This document shows positions 17,405 to 26,755 of a stretch of 64,000 nucleotides of DNA, one piece after another. A program made the translations under genes and the position numbers. The stretch's first letter is position 1. Each line of letters opens with the position of its first letter. The notes under the pieces are model-generated. The model searched no databases. It was not told the DNA's origin and was given only the letters and a program-made list of their open reading frames with translations. The DNA comes from JBGTCD01 sp041749015 (GTDB lineage Bacteria > Bacteroidota > Bacteroidia > Cytophagales > Cyclobacteriaceae). The stretch covers positions 62,001 through 126,000 of the forward strand of contig JBGTCD010000064.1 of assembly GCA_041749015.1 (NCBI GenBank). The letters run 5' to 3'.

Positions 17405-18532
17405 TCATTTGATCCGATAAAATGCAGAAATCATTGCCACAATATGCTTCAATTCATCATCTGTCAACTCAGGAAATGAAGGCAGAGAAAGAATATTATT
17501 ATGCCAGTTCCGTGAAGGTTCCCAATCTCCTTTACTAAAAAAATGGTTTTTCATGGAAGGCAGGTCGGGGATCAAACATGGGTAGTGAATGGCAGTTTGA
17601 ACGCCTTTTTCTTTGAGGAAATTCTGCAATTGATCCCTGATTTCTGTCTGTATGACATATTGATGAAAAGTATGTCCGGCACCATCCTCAACACTCGGAA
17701 CAAGTAACATTTTTGCAGAAATTCCTCCCAAATGGTCGGAATAAAACCGGACAATTTCCTGTTTTCTTTCAATCCATCCATTCAGATATTCCAGCTTTTC
17801 ATTCAGGAAAGCTGCCTGTATTTCATCCATCCGGCCATTGAAACCAGGCTGGTCATGGTCGCTGTCGCTTAATCGCCCATGATTCCTGATTCTGGTGATC
17901 TTTTCAGCCAATCCAGGATCTCTGGTGATTACTGCCCCGGCATTGCCCAGGGCTCCCAGTATTTTGGTAGGGTAAAAGCTGAAGATCCCCACATCGCCCG
18001 TGGCTCCAGCCATTGTTGCACCGCTTTTGGTAAGGAGGGCCTGAGCACAATCCTCAATCAGCCAAAGACCATTTTTCCTGCACAGCTTCCGGACTTCCGG
18101 TGCCGGAGCAAATTGGCCATAGAGGTGGACTAGCAGTACCCCTGCTGTTTTTTTGGTAAGGCATGGCTCGATCTCCTTTGGACCGGCTACCATTGTAATA
18201 GGATCAGCACTACAAAATACCGGCACACCACCAGCCCTGATCACTGACTCAGCACAAGATACCCAGGCATTGGCAGGAACAATGACTTCATCACCAGGGG
18301 CAAGACCCAGGGCTATAAGTGAGGCCAAAAGGGCATCCGTACCACTTCCTGTACTGACCACTTGAAACTCCGAACCGAAAAGATTCTGAAAGCCATGTTC
18401 GAAAGCTTCTGTTTCCGGGCCTGCAAAGTAGATTCCCCGATTAACCACACGCCCCATGGCCTCCATCAGGGGCCCTTTCAGGTTCCGGCTTTGTCGGGAA
18501 AGGTCAAGGAAGGGGATTTTCATATCATCCAT
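17405..18532 (-). CDS. DegT/DnrJ/EryC1/StrS-type sugar aminotransferase
   Basis: A 375-residue PLP-dependent sugar aminotransferase of the DegT/DnrJ/EryC1/StrS family. The PLP-binding Asp161 is in LIEDCAQA, and the internal aldimine Lys190 is in FSFYPTKILGALGN. The cofactor phosphate loop is in TGSGTDALLASL. The enzyme aminates a keto nucleotide sugar for the surface polysaccharide; the exact sugar cannot be told. Its first 33 codons and 28 nt of leader are duplicated 980 bp upstream, where they are fused to an unrelated gene. This copy is the intact original in function. Confidence 0.9.
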   Translation of the reverse strand: MDDMKIPFLDLSRQSRNLKGPLMEAMGRVVNRGIYFAGPETEAFEHGFQNLFGSEFQVVSTGSGTDALLASLIALGLAPGDEVIVPANAWVSCAESVIRAGGVPVFCSADPITMVAGPKEIEPCLTKKTAGVLLVHLYGQFAPAPEVRKLCRKNGLWLIEDCAQALLTKSGATMAGATGDVGIFSFYPTKILGALGNAGAVITRDPGLAEKITRIRNHGRLSDSDHDQPGFNGRMDEIQAAFLNEKLEYLNGWIERKQEIVRFYSDHLGGISAKMLLVPSVEDGAGHTFHQYVIQTEIRDQLQNFLKEKGVQTAIHYPCLIPDLPSMKNHFFSKGDWEPSRNWHNNILSLPSFPELTDDELKHIVAMISAFYRIK

Positions 18533-18559
18533 ACTAAATCAAACATGAAGATAAGGAAT
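18434..18559. repeat. Duplicated 5' end of the aminotransferase gene, copy 1
   Basis: This 126-bp segment covers the start and leader of the sugar aminotransferase gene. It aligns without gaps to 19414-19539 with 18 mismatches by hand count (about 86% identity). The last 26 bases of the pair, upstream of both start codons, differ at only two positions near the ATG, so the leader is better kept than the codons. Confidence 0.9.
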
Positions 18560-18597
18560 GAATTTAATTGGGCCACCTTTAAATGGCAGTTTACTCA

Positions 18598-19512
18598 TCA
18601 TTGGCTAAGCACCACATAAATGCCCGGACTTATGGATTTTTTTACGGTCCAGGTAGCTTCACTAGCCTCTTTGGCATAAAGTCGGCCTTTCCCAAGGGCA
18701 GCGGAAATGTGCAGGCTTTTTTCTCCGGAAAAATCTCCCCAGGCCCGTATCCATTCAAGGGTTAGGGCAATATCTTCGTCGAATACCAACCGGTAAGGGC
18801 TCATATCTACTGATACCCAACCGGACCGAATGGCCACAGGGATCAGGATGTCTTCCTGCAGTAACTCTTTTCCAGGACGGCCCTTCTGGATATCCCTGAT
18901 ATGCACCCTGAAAAGGAGACTGTCAAAAGTGGTAGAAGCAATATGAAAATGCAACTCCTCTATTTCGGCAGGTTCTTTCCTGATCCTGATTCTGGTACCT
19001 CTTTCACCACCTTTACCATATCCGCCCCAGCCGGTAATTATTTTTTCAGAGGAGGTTTTGGTTCCAGATCTTTTCAATTTCTTCTGGCCGGGGCTGATAG
19101 TGATTTCTCTCAGGCTGGTGACCGCGGTTTCCAGAGTAATGGTTAAGTCTTTGCCTATTAAATCACTCAAATCGTAAGTTTTGGCATGATAACCTACCAT
19201 AGAAATTCTGACTATGGCTGATAGAGGATAATCTCCAACCTTCAATGAAAAGCGGCCACTTTCATCAGTGATGGTGCCCGAATTGGTGCCGATGATACCT
19301 ATTGAGGCGTAAGCAAGAGGTTCAGCGGTGTCTTGGTCCGTTACCCTACCGGATATTTCCTGGGTAAAAGAAAATGAGACCGCTAAAAGGAAAATTGCCA
19401 TGGTCAGACAAACTCCCCGCGGCACCACACGCTCCATTACTGCCATCAGGGGCCCTTTCAGGTTCCTGCTTTGCAGGGAAAGATAAAGGAAGGGGATTTT
19501 CATGGCATCCAA
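18598..19512 (-). CDS. Exported CarboxypepD_reg-like protein with captured aminotransferase 5' end
   Basis: The open frame has 304 residues. Residues 1-33 (MDAMKIPFLYLSLQSRNLKG and on) copy the N terminus of the neighbouring sugar aminotransferase. Then comes a hydrophobic stretch MAIFLLAVSFSFTQ (38-51) and a carboxypeptidase-regulatory-like domain (about 52-135: ISGRVTDQDTAEPLAYASI, GTITDESGRFSLKVG). The remaining C-terminal domain is not recognised. Initiation at the internal Met23 or Met26 would give a normal signal peptide whose basic n-region comes from the duplicated segment. Met38 alone would lack a basic n-region. I give the outermost start because the duplicated leader is conserved with it. 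The protein is probably envelope-located, and its function is unknown. Confidence 0.7.
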   Translation of the reverse strand: MDAMKIPFLYLSLQSRNLKGPLMAVMERVVPRGVCLTMAIFLLAVSFSFTQEISGRVTDQDTAEPLAYASIGIIGTNSGTITDESGRFSLKVGDYPLSAIVRISMVGYHAKTYDLSDLIGKDLTITLETAVTSLREITISPGQKKLKRSGTKTSSEKIITGWGGYGKGGERGTRIRIRKEPAEIEELHFHIASTTFDSLLFRVHIRDIQKGRPGKELLQEDILIPVAIRSGWVSVDMSPYRLVFDEDIALTLEWIRAWGDFSGEKSLHISAALGKGRLYAKEASEATWTVKKSISPGIYVVLSQ

Positions 19513-19539
19513 ATTAAATCAAACATGAAGATAAGGAAT
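19414..19539. repeat. Duplicated 5' end of the aminotransferase gene, copy 2
   Basis: This is the ungapped partner of 18434-18559, offset by exactly 980 bp. It carries the same leader, including a CATGTTTG sequence on the minus strand that is one base from the TAnnTTTG -7 consensus, followed by the initiator region. Identity stops abruptly where the exported-protein frame begins. Confidence 0.9.
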
Positions 19540-19658
19540 CGATATTTATGAATACTCACAATTGAGTCCTTCCATTGTCCTTTTCTATACAACCAATGCT
19601 TCTTAAAACTAATCAATTAGTACACCTTATTTTTGCCTAAAAGTGCTAGATTCTATTT

Positions 19659-20537
19659 TTAAATGCTGTGGCTATTCCCAATTTTTACGCTTTTTGCACT
19701 TTGTAAACGCTGGTTTATAAAATCTTCATCTCTGATGTAAATGGTATTTCTGCTCCCACGATGAGAACTCCATTTACATTGTCTCAATTCAGGATCGTAT
19801 TGGATTGGTTTGAAATTCAAGGCCAGTAAATCATTATGTATTTGCTCTTCATCAAACCCATACCGTGCACCGGAGCCATTGAGCTCTATTATGATTGATT
19901 TAAGCTTTTCATTCTCAAGTGTTTTTCTTGCTCCCCTAATGACCTCACTTTCAAAGCCTTCAACATCAATTTTTATTAGAATAGGGCATTCATTTCCCAA
20001 AATATTATCTAAAGTATTCGTTTCTATCTCCAAACTATCTACTTCATCTTTAGAAACTACGTGATTAGTAGTATCCAATGTTTTGGTAAATTTAAGGACT
20101 CCCTTTTCCCCTCCAAGTGCAATATTTTTTGCCATTACCAGGTTCGATAATTGGTTAATATTTATATTATCTTTCAAATGGCCAAAGGTTAAAGGTATTG
20201 GCTCAAAAGCCATGGATTTAGCTCCTGCTTCTGCAGAAGCTAAAATAGAGTATACGCCAACATTAGCCCCTACATCAATGAATAGGTCATCCGGTCTCAA
20301 AAAGTGCAGAAGAAATGTCATTTCCTGGTAATCCATGAGGCCACAATACAGATTACCGGTAGCTCCAGTCAGTCCCCTCCATACGACAATTTTTGAGTTA
20401 TCGGTCAAAGGATAAATTACTGGATATGGATTTAGCCTGCAATTGATTTGCCATTTAAAAAATCGTATCAATGCCCTTAGTTTATTATTTCTATTAAAAG
20501 GGTGCTGATAAATAAATTTAAGGGTGTTAAATATCAT
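19659..20537 (-). CDS. FkbM-family methyltransferase
   Basis: A 292-residue SAM-dependent methyltransferase of the FkbM family. Motif I is DLFIDVGANVGVYSILASA, followed by AFEPIPLTFGHLKDNI and the family's IKIDVEGFESEVIRGA. Such enzymes O-methylate sugars in polysaccharide loci. The gene is AT-rich, like the following polysaccharide genes. It is about 120 nt upstream of the exported CarboxypepD_reg gene and 37 nt downstream of the epimerase gene, probably the last gene of the long operon. Confidence 0.88.
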   Translation of the reverse strand: MIFNTLKFIYQHPFNRNNKLRALIRFFKWQINCRLNPYPVIYPLTDNSKIVVWRGLTGATGNLYCGLMDYQEMTFLLHFLRPDDLFIDVGANVGVYSILASAEAGAKSMAFEPIPLTFGHLKDNININQLSNLVMAKNIALGGEKGVLKFTKTLDTTNHVVSKDEVDSLEIETNTLDNILGNECPILIKIDVEGFESEVIRGARKTLENEKLKSIIIELNGSGARYGFDEEQIHNDLLALNFKPIQYDPELRQCKWSSHRGSRNTIYIRDEDFINQRLQSAKSVKIGNSHSI

Positions 20538-20573
20538 TAAACTATATAGATGTCCATAAAAATATTTATTATG

Positions 20574-21662
20574 CTACATATTTATAAGTATTTTAACCAA
20601 TCGTTCTGCTGATTTTCCATCCCACAGGGGAATATCGCTTCCTTTTTTCCACTTCCCTGTCAATAGCTGGTCCAGAAAAGGTTTTAGATTTTTAGGGTTA
20701 GTACCTGCCAACTCATTGGTGCCCAATCTAATGGTTTCGGGTCTTTCAGTGCTATCACGCAGTGTTATGCACGGCACCCCCATGACCGAAGCCTCTTCTG
20801 TAATACCCCCGGAGTCGGTAATCACTCCCTTAGCCGATCGCACCAGGTAATTAAATTCCAGATAAGGCAAGGGCGCAACAAAATGTAACCTTTCATGCCT
20901 GATTCCCAATCTTTCCAGATTCTTACTTGTACGGGGATGCACTGGGAAAATCACTGGAAATGACCCGGTCCCAGAGAGTATGGCTTCCATCATGGCCTGG
21001 AGTTTTTCTTCCTCATCCACATTGGCCGGCCGGTGAAGGGTAAGTACAAAATATGATTTTGGCTCTAGTGGTACCCCTGAGATCAGAATATTGGGATTCT
21101 TTAACCTGGGTAAATTCTCCAAAAGGGTATCAATCATCGTATTGCCCACGAAAAAGATGCACTCATCCGACACCCCTATATTTTTGAGGTTTTGATTGGC
21201 TGTTTCAGAGGTTGTAAAGAAATAGTCCGTGATACTGTCTGTTACGATCCGGTTGATCTCTTCAGGCATCGTCATATCTCCTGAGCGAATCCCTCCCTCC
21301 ACGTGGGCTACGGGAATCAGCAGTTTTTTGGCGGTTATTGCACAGGCCATGGTAGAGGTGACGTCTCCTACCACCATCACCATATCAGCAGGATTTGCCA
21401 TGAGCTCCTTTTCAAATCCGGTCATGATGGCAGCTGTCTGTTCTGCCTGTGTGCCTCCTCCAGCCCCCAAATTGACATCCGGCTCAGGGATGCCCAGTTG
21501 CTCGAAGAAATCACCTGACATTTGTTTATCAAAATGCTGACCGGTATGGACCAGGCGGTAAGTTATAGCGGTGCCAGAAGACTGCACTTTTTCAATGGCC
21601 TTGATAATAGGCGCAATTTTCATGAAGTTGGGCCTGGCTCCTGCTATGATGGTGATTTTCAT
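20574..21662 (-). CDS. UDP-N-acetylglucosamine 2-epimerase (WecB/WbpI family)
   Basis: A 362-residue non-hydrolysing UDP-HexNAc 2-epimerase. It has the N-terminal signature IAGARPNFMKIAPI, then HTGQHFDKQMSGDFF, HVEGGIRSGDMTMPEEINR, and the C-terminal ITDSGGITEEASVMGVPCITLRDSTERPET region (quoted here only by name of its parts). The family makes UDP-ManNAc from UDP-GlcNAc. In loci with WbpA/B/D/E homologues the same fold (WbpI) acts on UDP-GlcNAc(3NAc)A. Such a set lies at 31.8-35.7 kb, so the WbpI role is plausible here but inferred. Its start overlaps the glycosyltransferase stop by 4 nt. Confidence 0.85.
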   Translation of the reverse strand: MKITIIAGARPNFMKIAPIIKAIEKVQSSGTAITYRLVHTGQHFDKQMSGDFFEQLGIPEPDVNLGAGGGTQAEQTAAIMTGFEKELMANPADMVMVVGDVTSTMACAITAKKLLIPVAHVEGGIRSGDMTMPEEINRIVTDSITDYFFTTSETANQNLKNIGVSDECIFFVGNTMIDTLLENLPRLKNPNILISGVPLEPKSYFVLTLHRPANVDEEEKLQAMMEAILSGTGSFPVIFPVHPRTSKNLERLGIRHERLHFVAPLPYLEFNYLVRSAKGVITDSGGITEEASVMGVPCITLRDSTERPETIRLGTNELAGTNPKNLKPFLDQLLTGKWKKGSDIPLWDGKSAERLVKILINM

Positions 21663-22882
21663 GATTGATCTAAATCCTTTTTTAGAGCCTCATACATGTT
21701 CAAGGCTATTTTCTTCCTGTCAAAATCCTTAGAAAGATCCCTGCAGCCATTTTGCCATTTTTGGTAATGCTCCTTATTTTCTGACATTTTCCTCAAAGCT
21801 GATTTAAAAGAACTGCTATTCTCCGGCTGAAAACATATCCCAGCATCATAGTTCTCAATTAATTCTTTTGATTCTCCTTCAAGCCCAAGGAGGATTGGTT
21901 TTTGCATCGCGGCCGCTTCAAAGATCTTAGACGGGATTACTGTAAGGAATGTTGGGCTATTTTTTAAATTTACGAGGGCCACATCCAGGATATTCCAGTA
22001 TTTTACCACCTCTTCTTTTTCCACCGAATCCAAAAAGATTAAATTTTGCAATTTTAATTTTCTTGATAATTCCTGAAGGTTTTCCTTTTCTGCACCATCA
22101 CCCAGAAAAATAAAAAATATATCCGGATTTGTTATTTGGATTGCCTCCAGGCATTTAATAATAAAGCTTAAACCATGGGCCATCCCATGTGTCCCAATAT
22201 ACCCGACAACAAATTTTCCTTCTAATTTTAATTTGTTCAATAATCCATCATGCTTCTGTTCAGACCTAAAAAAATCTAAATTAACGCCATTCTTAAATAC
22301 CAAAATTTTATTCGAAGCAATTTTTCTTGAGGCAATTTTTTCTTTGAAAGCATCAGTAACAACTACTATCCTCCAGGCACTCTTATAGAGTTTAAATTCT
22401 ATCCATTCTAGAAATCTAATTATGATATTTCGTTTCATTGCCCCTACCGCAATGATGGATTCAGGCCAAAGGTCACGGACCTCAAAAACCCATGGTTTCC
22501 TCTTAAAAAATGAAAGCCATCTTCCAGATAGAGCCGAAAAAAATTGCGGTGAAGTAGCAATTATAACATCCGTTTTGATAAACAATCCAGCCAAAAACGA
22601 CGTGAAACAGAAACTTAAAAAATCTAAAGTTCTTCGAAAAAATTTTTCGTTAGGAGTAATGTAGGACCATACTCTTATAACCTTTATACCGTCCATTACT
22701 TCTTTGGTCTTCCATTTATTTTTATATCCCAAAAAAACCTTACCATGGGGAAAATTCGGTTGACAGGTTATTACCGTAACCTCAGAACCATGCTTTGCCC
22801 ATTCAACACAATGCTCATAAGTGCGGTTGGCCGGGGCATTGATTTCTGGCGGAAAATTGTCAGTAATAAATAAAATTTTCAA
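21659..22882 (-). CDS. GT4-family glycosyltransferase (WbuB-like)
   Basis: A 407-residue GT-B glycosyltransferase. The N terminus MKILFITDNFPPEINAPANR is typical of WbuB/WcaI-type enzymes. The C-terminal nucleotide-sugar domain has VGYIGTHGMAHGL, FIFLGDGAEKENL and the EAAAMQKPILLGLEGESKEL segment with the usual acidic residue. It adds a sugar to the lipid-linked repeat unit on the cytoplasmic face. It overlaps both neighbours by 4 nt, so it is tightly co-translated with the epimerase and heparinase-like genes. Donor and linkage are unknown. Confidence 0.85.
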   Translation of the reverse strand: MKILFITDNFPPEINAPANRTYEHCVEWAKHGSEVTVITCQPNFPHGKVFLGYKNKWKTKEVMDGIKVIRVWSYITPNEKFFRRTLDFLSFCFTSFLAGLFIKTDVIIATSPQFFSALSGRWLSFFKRKPWVFEVRDLWPESIIAVGAMKRNIIIRFLEWIEFKLYKSAWRIVVVTDAFKEKIASRKIASNKILVFKNGVNLDFFRSEQKHDGLLNKLKLEGKFVVGYIGTHGMAHGLSFIIKCLEAIQITNPDIFFIFLGDGAEKENLQELSRKLKLQNLIFLDSVEKEEVVKYWNILDVALVNLKNSPTFLTVIPSKIFEAAAMQKPILLGLEGESKELIENYDAGICFQPENSSSFKSALRKMSENKEHYQKWQNGCRDLSKDFDRKKIALNMYEALKKDLDQS

Positions 22883-24465
22883 AAAATTATTCTTAGCGTT
22901 AAATCCTTCTGGAAATCTATGGCTAATTTAAATGATTCTTTAAGGTTATTAAAGCCTCCCGAATACTTAAATGGAATAATTTCACAATTTGAGTTACCTG
23001 AAATATGAATTACTACTTTTGATTCTGAAAAAATGATTTTATTCTCAATTATCCTTGGAGTAAATTCCTGACTAAAATGCAGAAAAGACTTGCCTTTGGT
23101 CGCGGAACCAACAAGTTGGTCTGAAATTTCCATTTGACCATCAGTAAATTTTATTGAACGTTGATGTATTGACCCAAATTTTCGATAACCATTATGTTCC
23201 AACCTGATGAAATCGGCCCTTTCATCCGTGGTTCTTACTCTGGCTCTTCCACCTACCCTGAAGCTATGCCAAACTTCGGTAGAGTTTTCACCATTTATTT
23301 CTACAGTATTGTGATGCCTTGTAGACCTTTCTAAGGCCCTTCTTTGGCCATTTTCATAGGTAGTGACGCCTGGGTCTATTATAAAAGGGATTGAATTATA
23401 ATAAACCACAAAATTTAAGGAGTCTGCATGTGCATGGCCAGGAATATAATCTGGTCCTATCTGGCCAGCATCTACAAATGCCGTATACTCTTTAAATGAA
23501 AATCGTCTGTACCCAGAGTCCTTGAGTTTACCGGTCCCATATTCAAGCCCCAAATGATCGACGTAAGAAAATAAATCTTCAGATTTAGGAGCCATCCCCG
23601 GTGCAAAATCTTTAAGCATCGGTGTTTCTCCTAATCCAAATGTCATTTCCTTCAACCACCCAAGCATTTTCTTTGATGTACTCTCCAAAATGGCAATTAT
23701 TTCCTTGTCAGCTTGATACCTTCTTGTAAAATTGATTAAGTCCAGAATTCTGCTGAGGATAATCTTATGATACATTGGAGACCTTTCGAAATGGCCACCA
23801 TCCTCCAATATTTGTTCATTCAATTGTTGTATCAAAAGCTTACGGGACTCTTTTATTGTAGGCTGATCACGGAAAAATATTCCTCCGGCGAAAAGAGAAA
23901 AAGCATTCTCCAGAATATGATTACCATACAAATGATACTCTAGGTTTCTGAATAGAAATACTTTTTCTGCTATTAAGAATTTTAAAATTAACTGCTCATG
24001 GTTATCAGGGATATTGTTGGATGTCAAAAATTTTATCAAGTTGAATATCCTGATGGAGGCAGGATAAGGCTCTAAAATGACCTTACCTCCCCATAAGTTT
24101 TCATAAAAATCTAATATGATTTCTAGTCTAACTTGCTGTGATATATCCTCCTGATTAATGAAATCAAGATATTGAAGGTTGTAATTCCACAGTTTGCCAA
24201 ATTCCATTTCATTCCAATCAATTTGGTGTGGATATTCCTTAATTTGGTTTAAAATTTCAAACTGAAAGCCCTGTCCCAGTATTTTTATTCTATTTGACGT
24301 AAAGTGTGGAAATTCCACTTTTCGAATTTTCGGTTTTGGCAAATTTGCCTGATAAGATTTTAATGGTTTAGGCCTCCTTATTCTCTTGAAAAAAAGATAA
24401 AAGACCTGTTTGATTTTCAAGTACTTAATAGTCCGAAAAAGCAATAGCAATTTACTAACTTTCAT
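22879..24465 (-). CDS. Heparinase II/III-like protein of polysaccharide locus
   Basis: A 528-residue protein of the heparinase II/III-like (alginate-lyase-type) family. It has an alpha-helical toroid half (to about 300), then a beta-sandwich half beginning with GHAHADSLNFVVYY and containing DPGVTTYE, RRALERSTRHHNTVEING and WHSFRVGGRARV, which hold the usual His and Tyr residues. There is no signal peptide, which is usual for members inside exopolysaccharide clusters. It could trim or modify a uronic-acid-containing polymer, fitting the uronic acid genes nearby. Activity is inferred. A promoter box lies about 95 nt upstream. Confidence 0.85.
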   Translation of the reverse strand: MKVSKLLLLFRTIKYLKIKQVFYLFFKRIRRPKPLKSYQANLPKPKIRKVEFPHFTSNRIKILGQGFQFEILNQIKEYPHQIDWNEMEFGKLWNYNLQYLDFINQEDISQQVRLEIILDFYENLWGGKVILEPYPASIRIFNLIKFLTSNNIPDNHEQLILKFLIAEKVFLFRNLEYHLYGNHILENAFSLFAGGIFFRDQPTIKESRKLLIQQLNEQILEDGGHFERSPMYHKIILSRILDLINFTRRYQADKEIIAILESTSKKMLGWLKEMTFGLGETPMLKDFAPGMAPKSEDLFSYVDHLGLEYGTGKLKDSGYRRFSFKEYTAFVDAGQIGPDYIPGHAHADSLNFVVYYNSIPFIIDPGVTTYENGQRRALERSTRHHNTVEINGENSTEVWHSFRVGGRARVRTTDERADFIRLEHNGYRKFGSIHQRSIKFTDGQMEISDQLVGSATKGKSFLHFSQEFTPRIIENKIIFSESKVVIHISGNSNCEIIPFKYSGGFNNLKESFKLAIDFQKDLTLRIIF

Positions 24466-24559
24466 TACGAGGTGTTTTGGAAGGCAGATTCATTTTCAAA
24501 ATAGTACATTATGAAAATCCCTCAAATCTCACAAAATACTTTTTCCCGTGGATGCAACT

Positions 24560-24592
24560 CAAATCTATGTGATATTTAAATTTCTTTAACAA
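24560..24592 (-). promoter_or_regulatory. Internal promoter before the heparinase-like gene
   Basis: On the minus strand TTG (24592-24590) is followed after 22 bases by TAGATTTG (24567-24560), an exact TAnnTTTG box. It sits in the 166-nt gap after the fused oxidoreductase, about 95 nt before the heparinase-like ATG. A weak hairpin (24594-24612, CCAAC/GTTGG arms) lies just upstream, after the previous stop, but has no T-run. Confidence 0.5.
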
Positions 24593-24631
24593 TCCAACAT
24601 TATCAAAGTTGGAAAATTAATGTTACTCCAA

Positions 24632-26755
24632 TTATTTGATTTCTACCCATTCCCCTTTTTTTAAACTTTCAATTGCCGCGAAACTTGCTTTCGTTGTATT
24701 AATTATTTCATGCATTGGAATAATTGCGTCTCCTCCTTTTTGAATCGATTCAATTAAAGCATTAAATTGCTTTTGGTGCCCCTTATCCTGACCGGATGAA
24801 GCAGAACTTAAATTTTTAAACCCGTAACCTTTCAGCCTTCTCCAGTTATCCATAATCAGCGTACGTTCTTGATGGAATACCTCTACCCTCTCTTTGGAAT
24901 AGGCCTTTGAGCCATTGGAAAAATAATTGATGACTGCATTCGTCCCATTTTCGTACTTCAGTAGGATGCTGGCGTTATCTGTATTTTCTTCAGGTTGTGC
25001 ACCCATAGCATTCATGCAAACTTCCTTAACTTTAGATCCGGACAAAAAAGTAATCAAATCAATAAAGTGGCAGGCCTCACCAATTATCCTTCCTCCTCCT
25101 ACTTCCATATCATGTACCCAAACATTCGCTGGAATAAATCCCGCATTCATGGTAGCAGTAATATTCATAGGTATATTCCCTGATCCCAATGCTTTTTTCA
25201 TTTTCAAAGCCAAAGGAGCGAAACGTCTATTAAAGCCAACAGAGACTGTTTTTCCTGATTCTTTATAAGCATTTAAGATTTGATCCAGCTCATCCTGATT
25301 TAGAGCCAAAGGTTTTTCTACAAACACATGTTTTCCCGCTTTCAATGCTTCTACTACCATTCTAGCATGCTCATTATGACGAGTGGTCACCATTACCAAA
25401 TCCACATCCTTATCCTCAAGAATTACGACATTATCTGTAGTGGACTGTGCTATTCTGAATTTCTTTGCTAAGGTTGTGCCTGATAAACCTCCTGAACTAG
25501 AGATATATTTCAAGCCTGCAGGTGTTTTCTTCAGACATGGCAAAATCATGGCAGAAGTGAAATTTCCAGCTCCAATGATTCCAACAGTGCCTTTACTCGG
25601 AATAAATTTATGAGAGGAAATTTCCACTGATCGCAGAGGTTCTCCAGATTTTTCAGGATAGACCAAAATCGAGGCTATAGACTTGCTTCCTACCATATCC
25701 CTATAGATATGCAAATAATCTTCTAAAGGAACACGCTCGGTAATTAAAGGCTCAACTTGTATGGATTTGGTAGAAATCGCCTGTAAAATAGCCTCAAAAT
25801 TCCTCTTTTCGGTCCAGCGGACATAAGGTAAAGGATAATCCTGACCCTTTTGCTCATAGACATCATCATATCTACCCGGTCCATAAGAACAGGAAACCTG
25901 AAAAGTCAATTCCTTTTCAAAAAAGTCCGCCCTTGAAATATCCAAACCGATGACACCTACTAAGATAATCCTTCCTCGCTTACGGGACATTTTGGCTGAT
26001 TGTGAAATAATTTCATTGCTTTTATTGGATGCCGTAATGATAACTGCATCCGCACCCACTCCATTTGTGGCATTATTTACATAAGCTGCCTGGTCAATTC
26101 CTTCACCTGGATTCACAGCATCAATTCCAAAAGATTTGGCCAACGATATTTTTGACTGATCAAAATCAAAGCCTATTACCTGACATCCATTAGCTTTAAG
26201 CAACTGTGCGGTTATCAAACCGATCAATCCTAAACCAACCACCACAGTAGTTTCTCCAAAAGTAGGATTAGCCAAACGGATTCCCTGCAGTCCTATCGCT
26301 CCAATCACTGTAAATGCTGCTTCATCATCTGACACATTATCAGGGATTTTAGAAACAAGATTTTTAGGAACTGATACATATTCCGCATGATGCCCATTGG
26401 AAGCAACCCTATCACCAACTGCAAACTCTTCAACACCTTTTCCAACAGCAATGACCCTCCCAACATTGCAATATCCTAATGGTAGTGGTTGTCCAAGTTT
26501 GTTAAAGACAGCATTTATAGTAGGCTGGAGGCCATCTGTTTTTACCTTATTGATGACTTCCTTTACCTTGTCCGGTTGTTGTTTGGCTTTCTGTAAAAAA
26601 TTAGCTCTACCAAATTTAACCAACATTCTCTCGGTTCCTAAAGACACTAAACTACGGGTAGTTTGAATTAGGATCTGTCCATTTTTTACAACTGGAGCAG
26701 GAACTTCCTCTAAAATTGTATCCCCGTTTTTAAGGTCTAGGATTATTTGCTTCAT
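24632..26755 (-). CDS. Fused MDR-type and Gfo/Idh/MocA-type oxidoreductase
   Basis: A 707-residue two-domain dehydrogenase. Residues 1 to about 360 are a medium-chain alcohol-dehydrogenase-like domain with nucleotide motif VVGLGLIGLITAQLL; the usual catalytic-zinc cysteine and His pattern is not evident. Residues from about 380 are a Gfo/Idh/MocA domain starting GTVGIIGAGNFTSAM, with the EKPLALNQDEL motif. Such bi-domain proteins recur in exopolysaccharide loci beside heparinase-like and WbuB-like genes, as here. They are thought to modify a nucleotide or lipid-linked sugar by paired redox steps, but the substrate is not established. The start overlaps the preceding glycosyltransferase stop by 4 nt. 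Confidence 0.88.
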   Translation of the reverse strand: MKQIILDLKNGDTILEEVPAPVVKNGQILIQTTRSLVSLGTERMLVKFGRANFLQKAKQQPDKVKEVINKVKTDGLQPTINAVFNKLGQPLPLGYCNVGRVIAVGKGVEEFAVGDRVASNGHHAEYVSVPKNLVSKIPDNVSDDEAAFTVIGAIGLQGIRLANPTFGETTVVVGLGLIGLITAQLLKANGCQVIGFDFDQSKISLAKSFGIDAVNPGEGIDQAAYVNNATNGVGADAVIITASNKSNEIISQSAKMSRKRGRIILVGVIGLDISRADFFEKELTFQVSCSYGPGRYDDVYEQKGQDYPLPYVRWTEKRNFEAILQAISTKSIQVEPLITERVPLEDYLHIYRDMVGSKSIASILVYPEKSGEPLRSVEISSHKFIPSKGTVGIIGAGNFTSAMILPCLKKTPAGLKYISSSGGLSGTTLAKKFRIAQSTTDNVVILEDKDVDLVMVTTRHNEHARMVVEALKAGKHVFVEKPLALNQDELDQILNAYKESGKTVSVGFNRRFAPLALKMKKALGSGNIPMNITATMNAGFIPANVWVHDMEVGGGRIIGEACHFIDLITFLSGSKVKEVCMNAMGAQPEENTDNASILLKYENGTNAVINYFSNGSKAYSKERVEVFHQERTLIMDNWRRLKGYGFKNLSSASSGQDKGHQKQFNALIESIQKGGDAIIPMHEIINTTKASFAAIESLKKGEWVEIK

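Noticed and set aside
24594..24612. Hairpin after the fused oxidoreductase as a terminator
   Set aside because: The stem is short with a mismatch and has no T-run on the minus strand, so it is too weak to list as a terminator.
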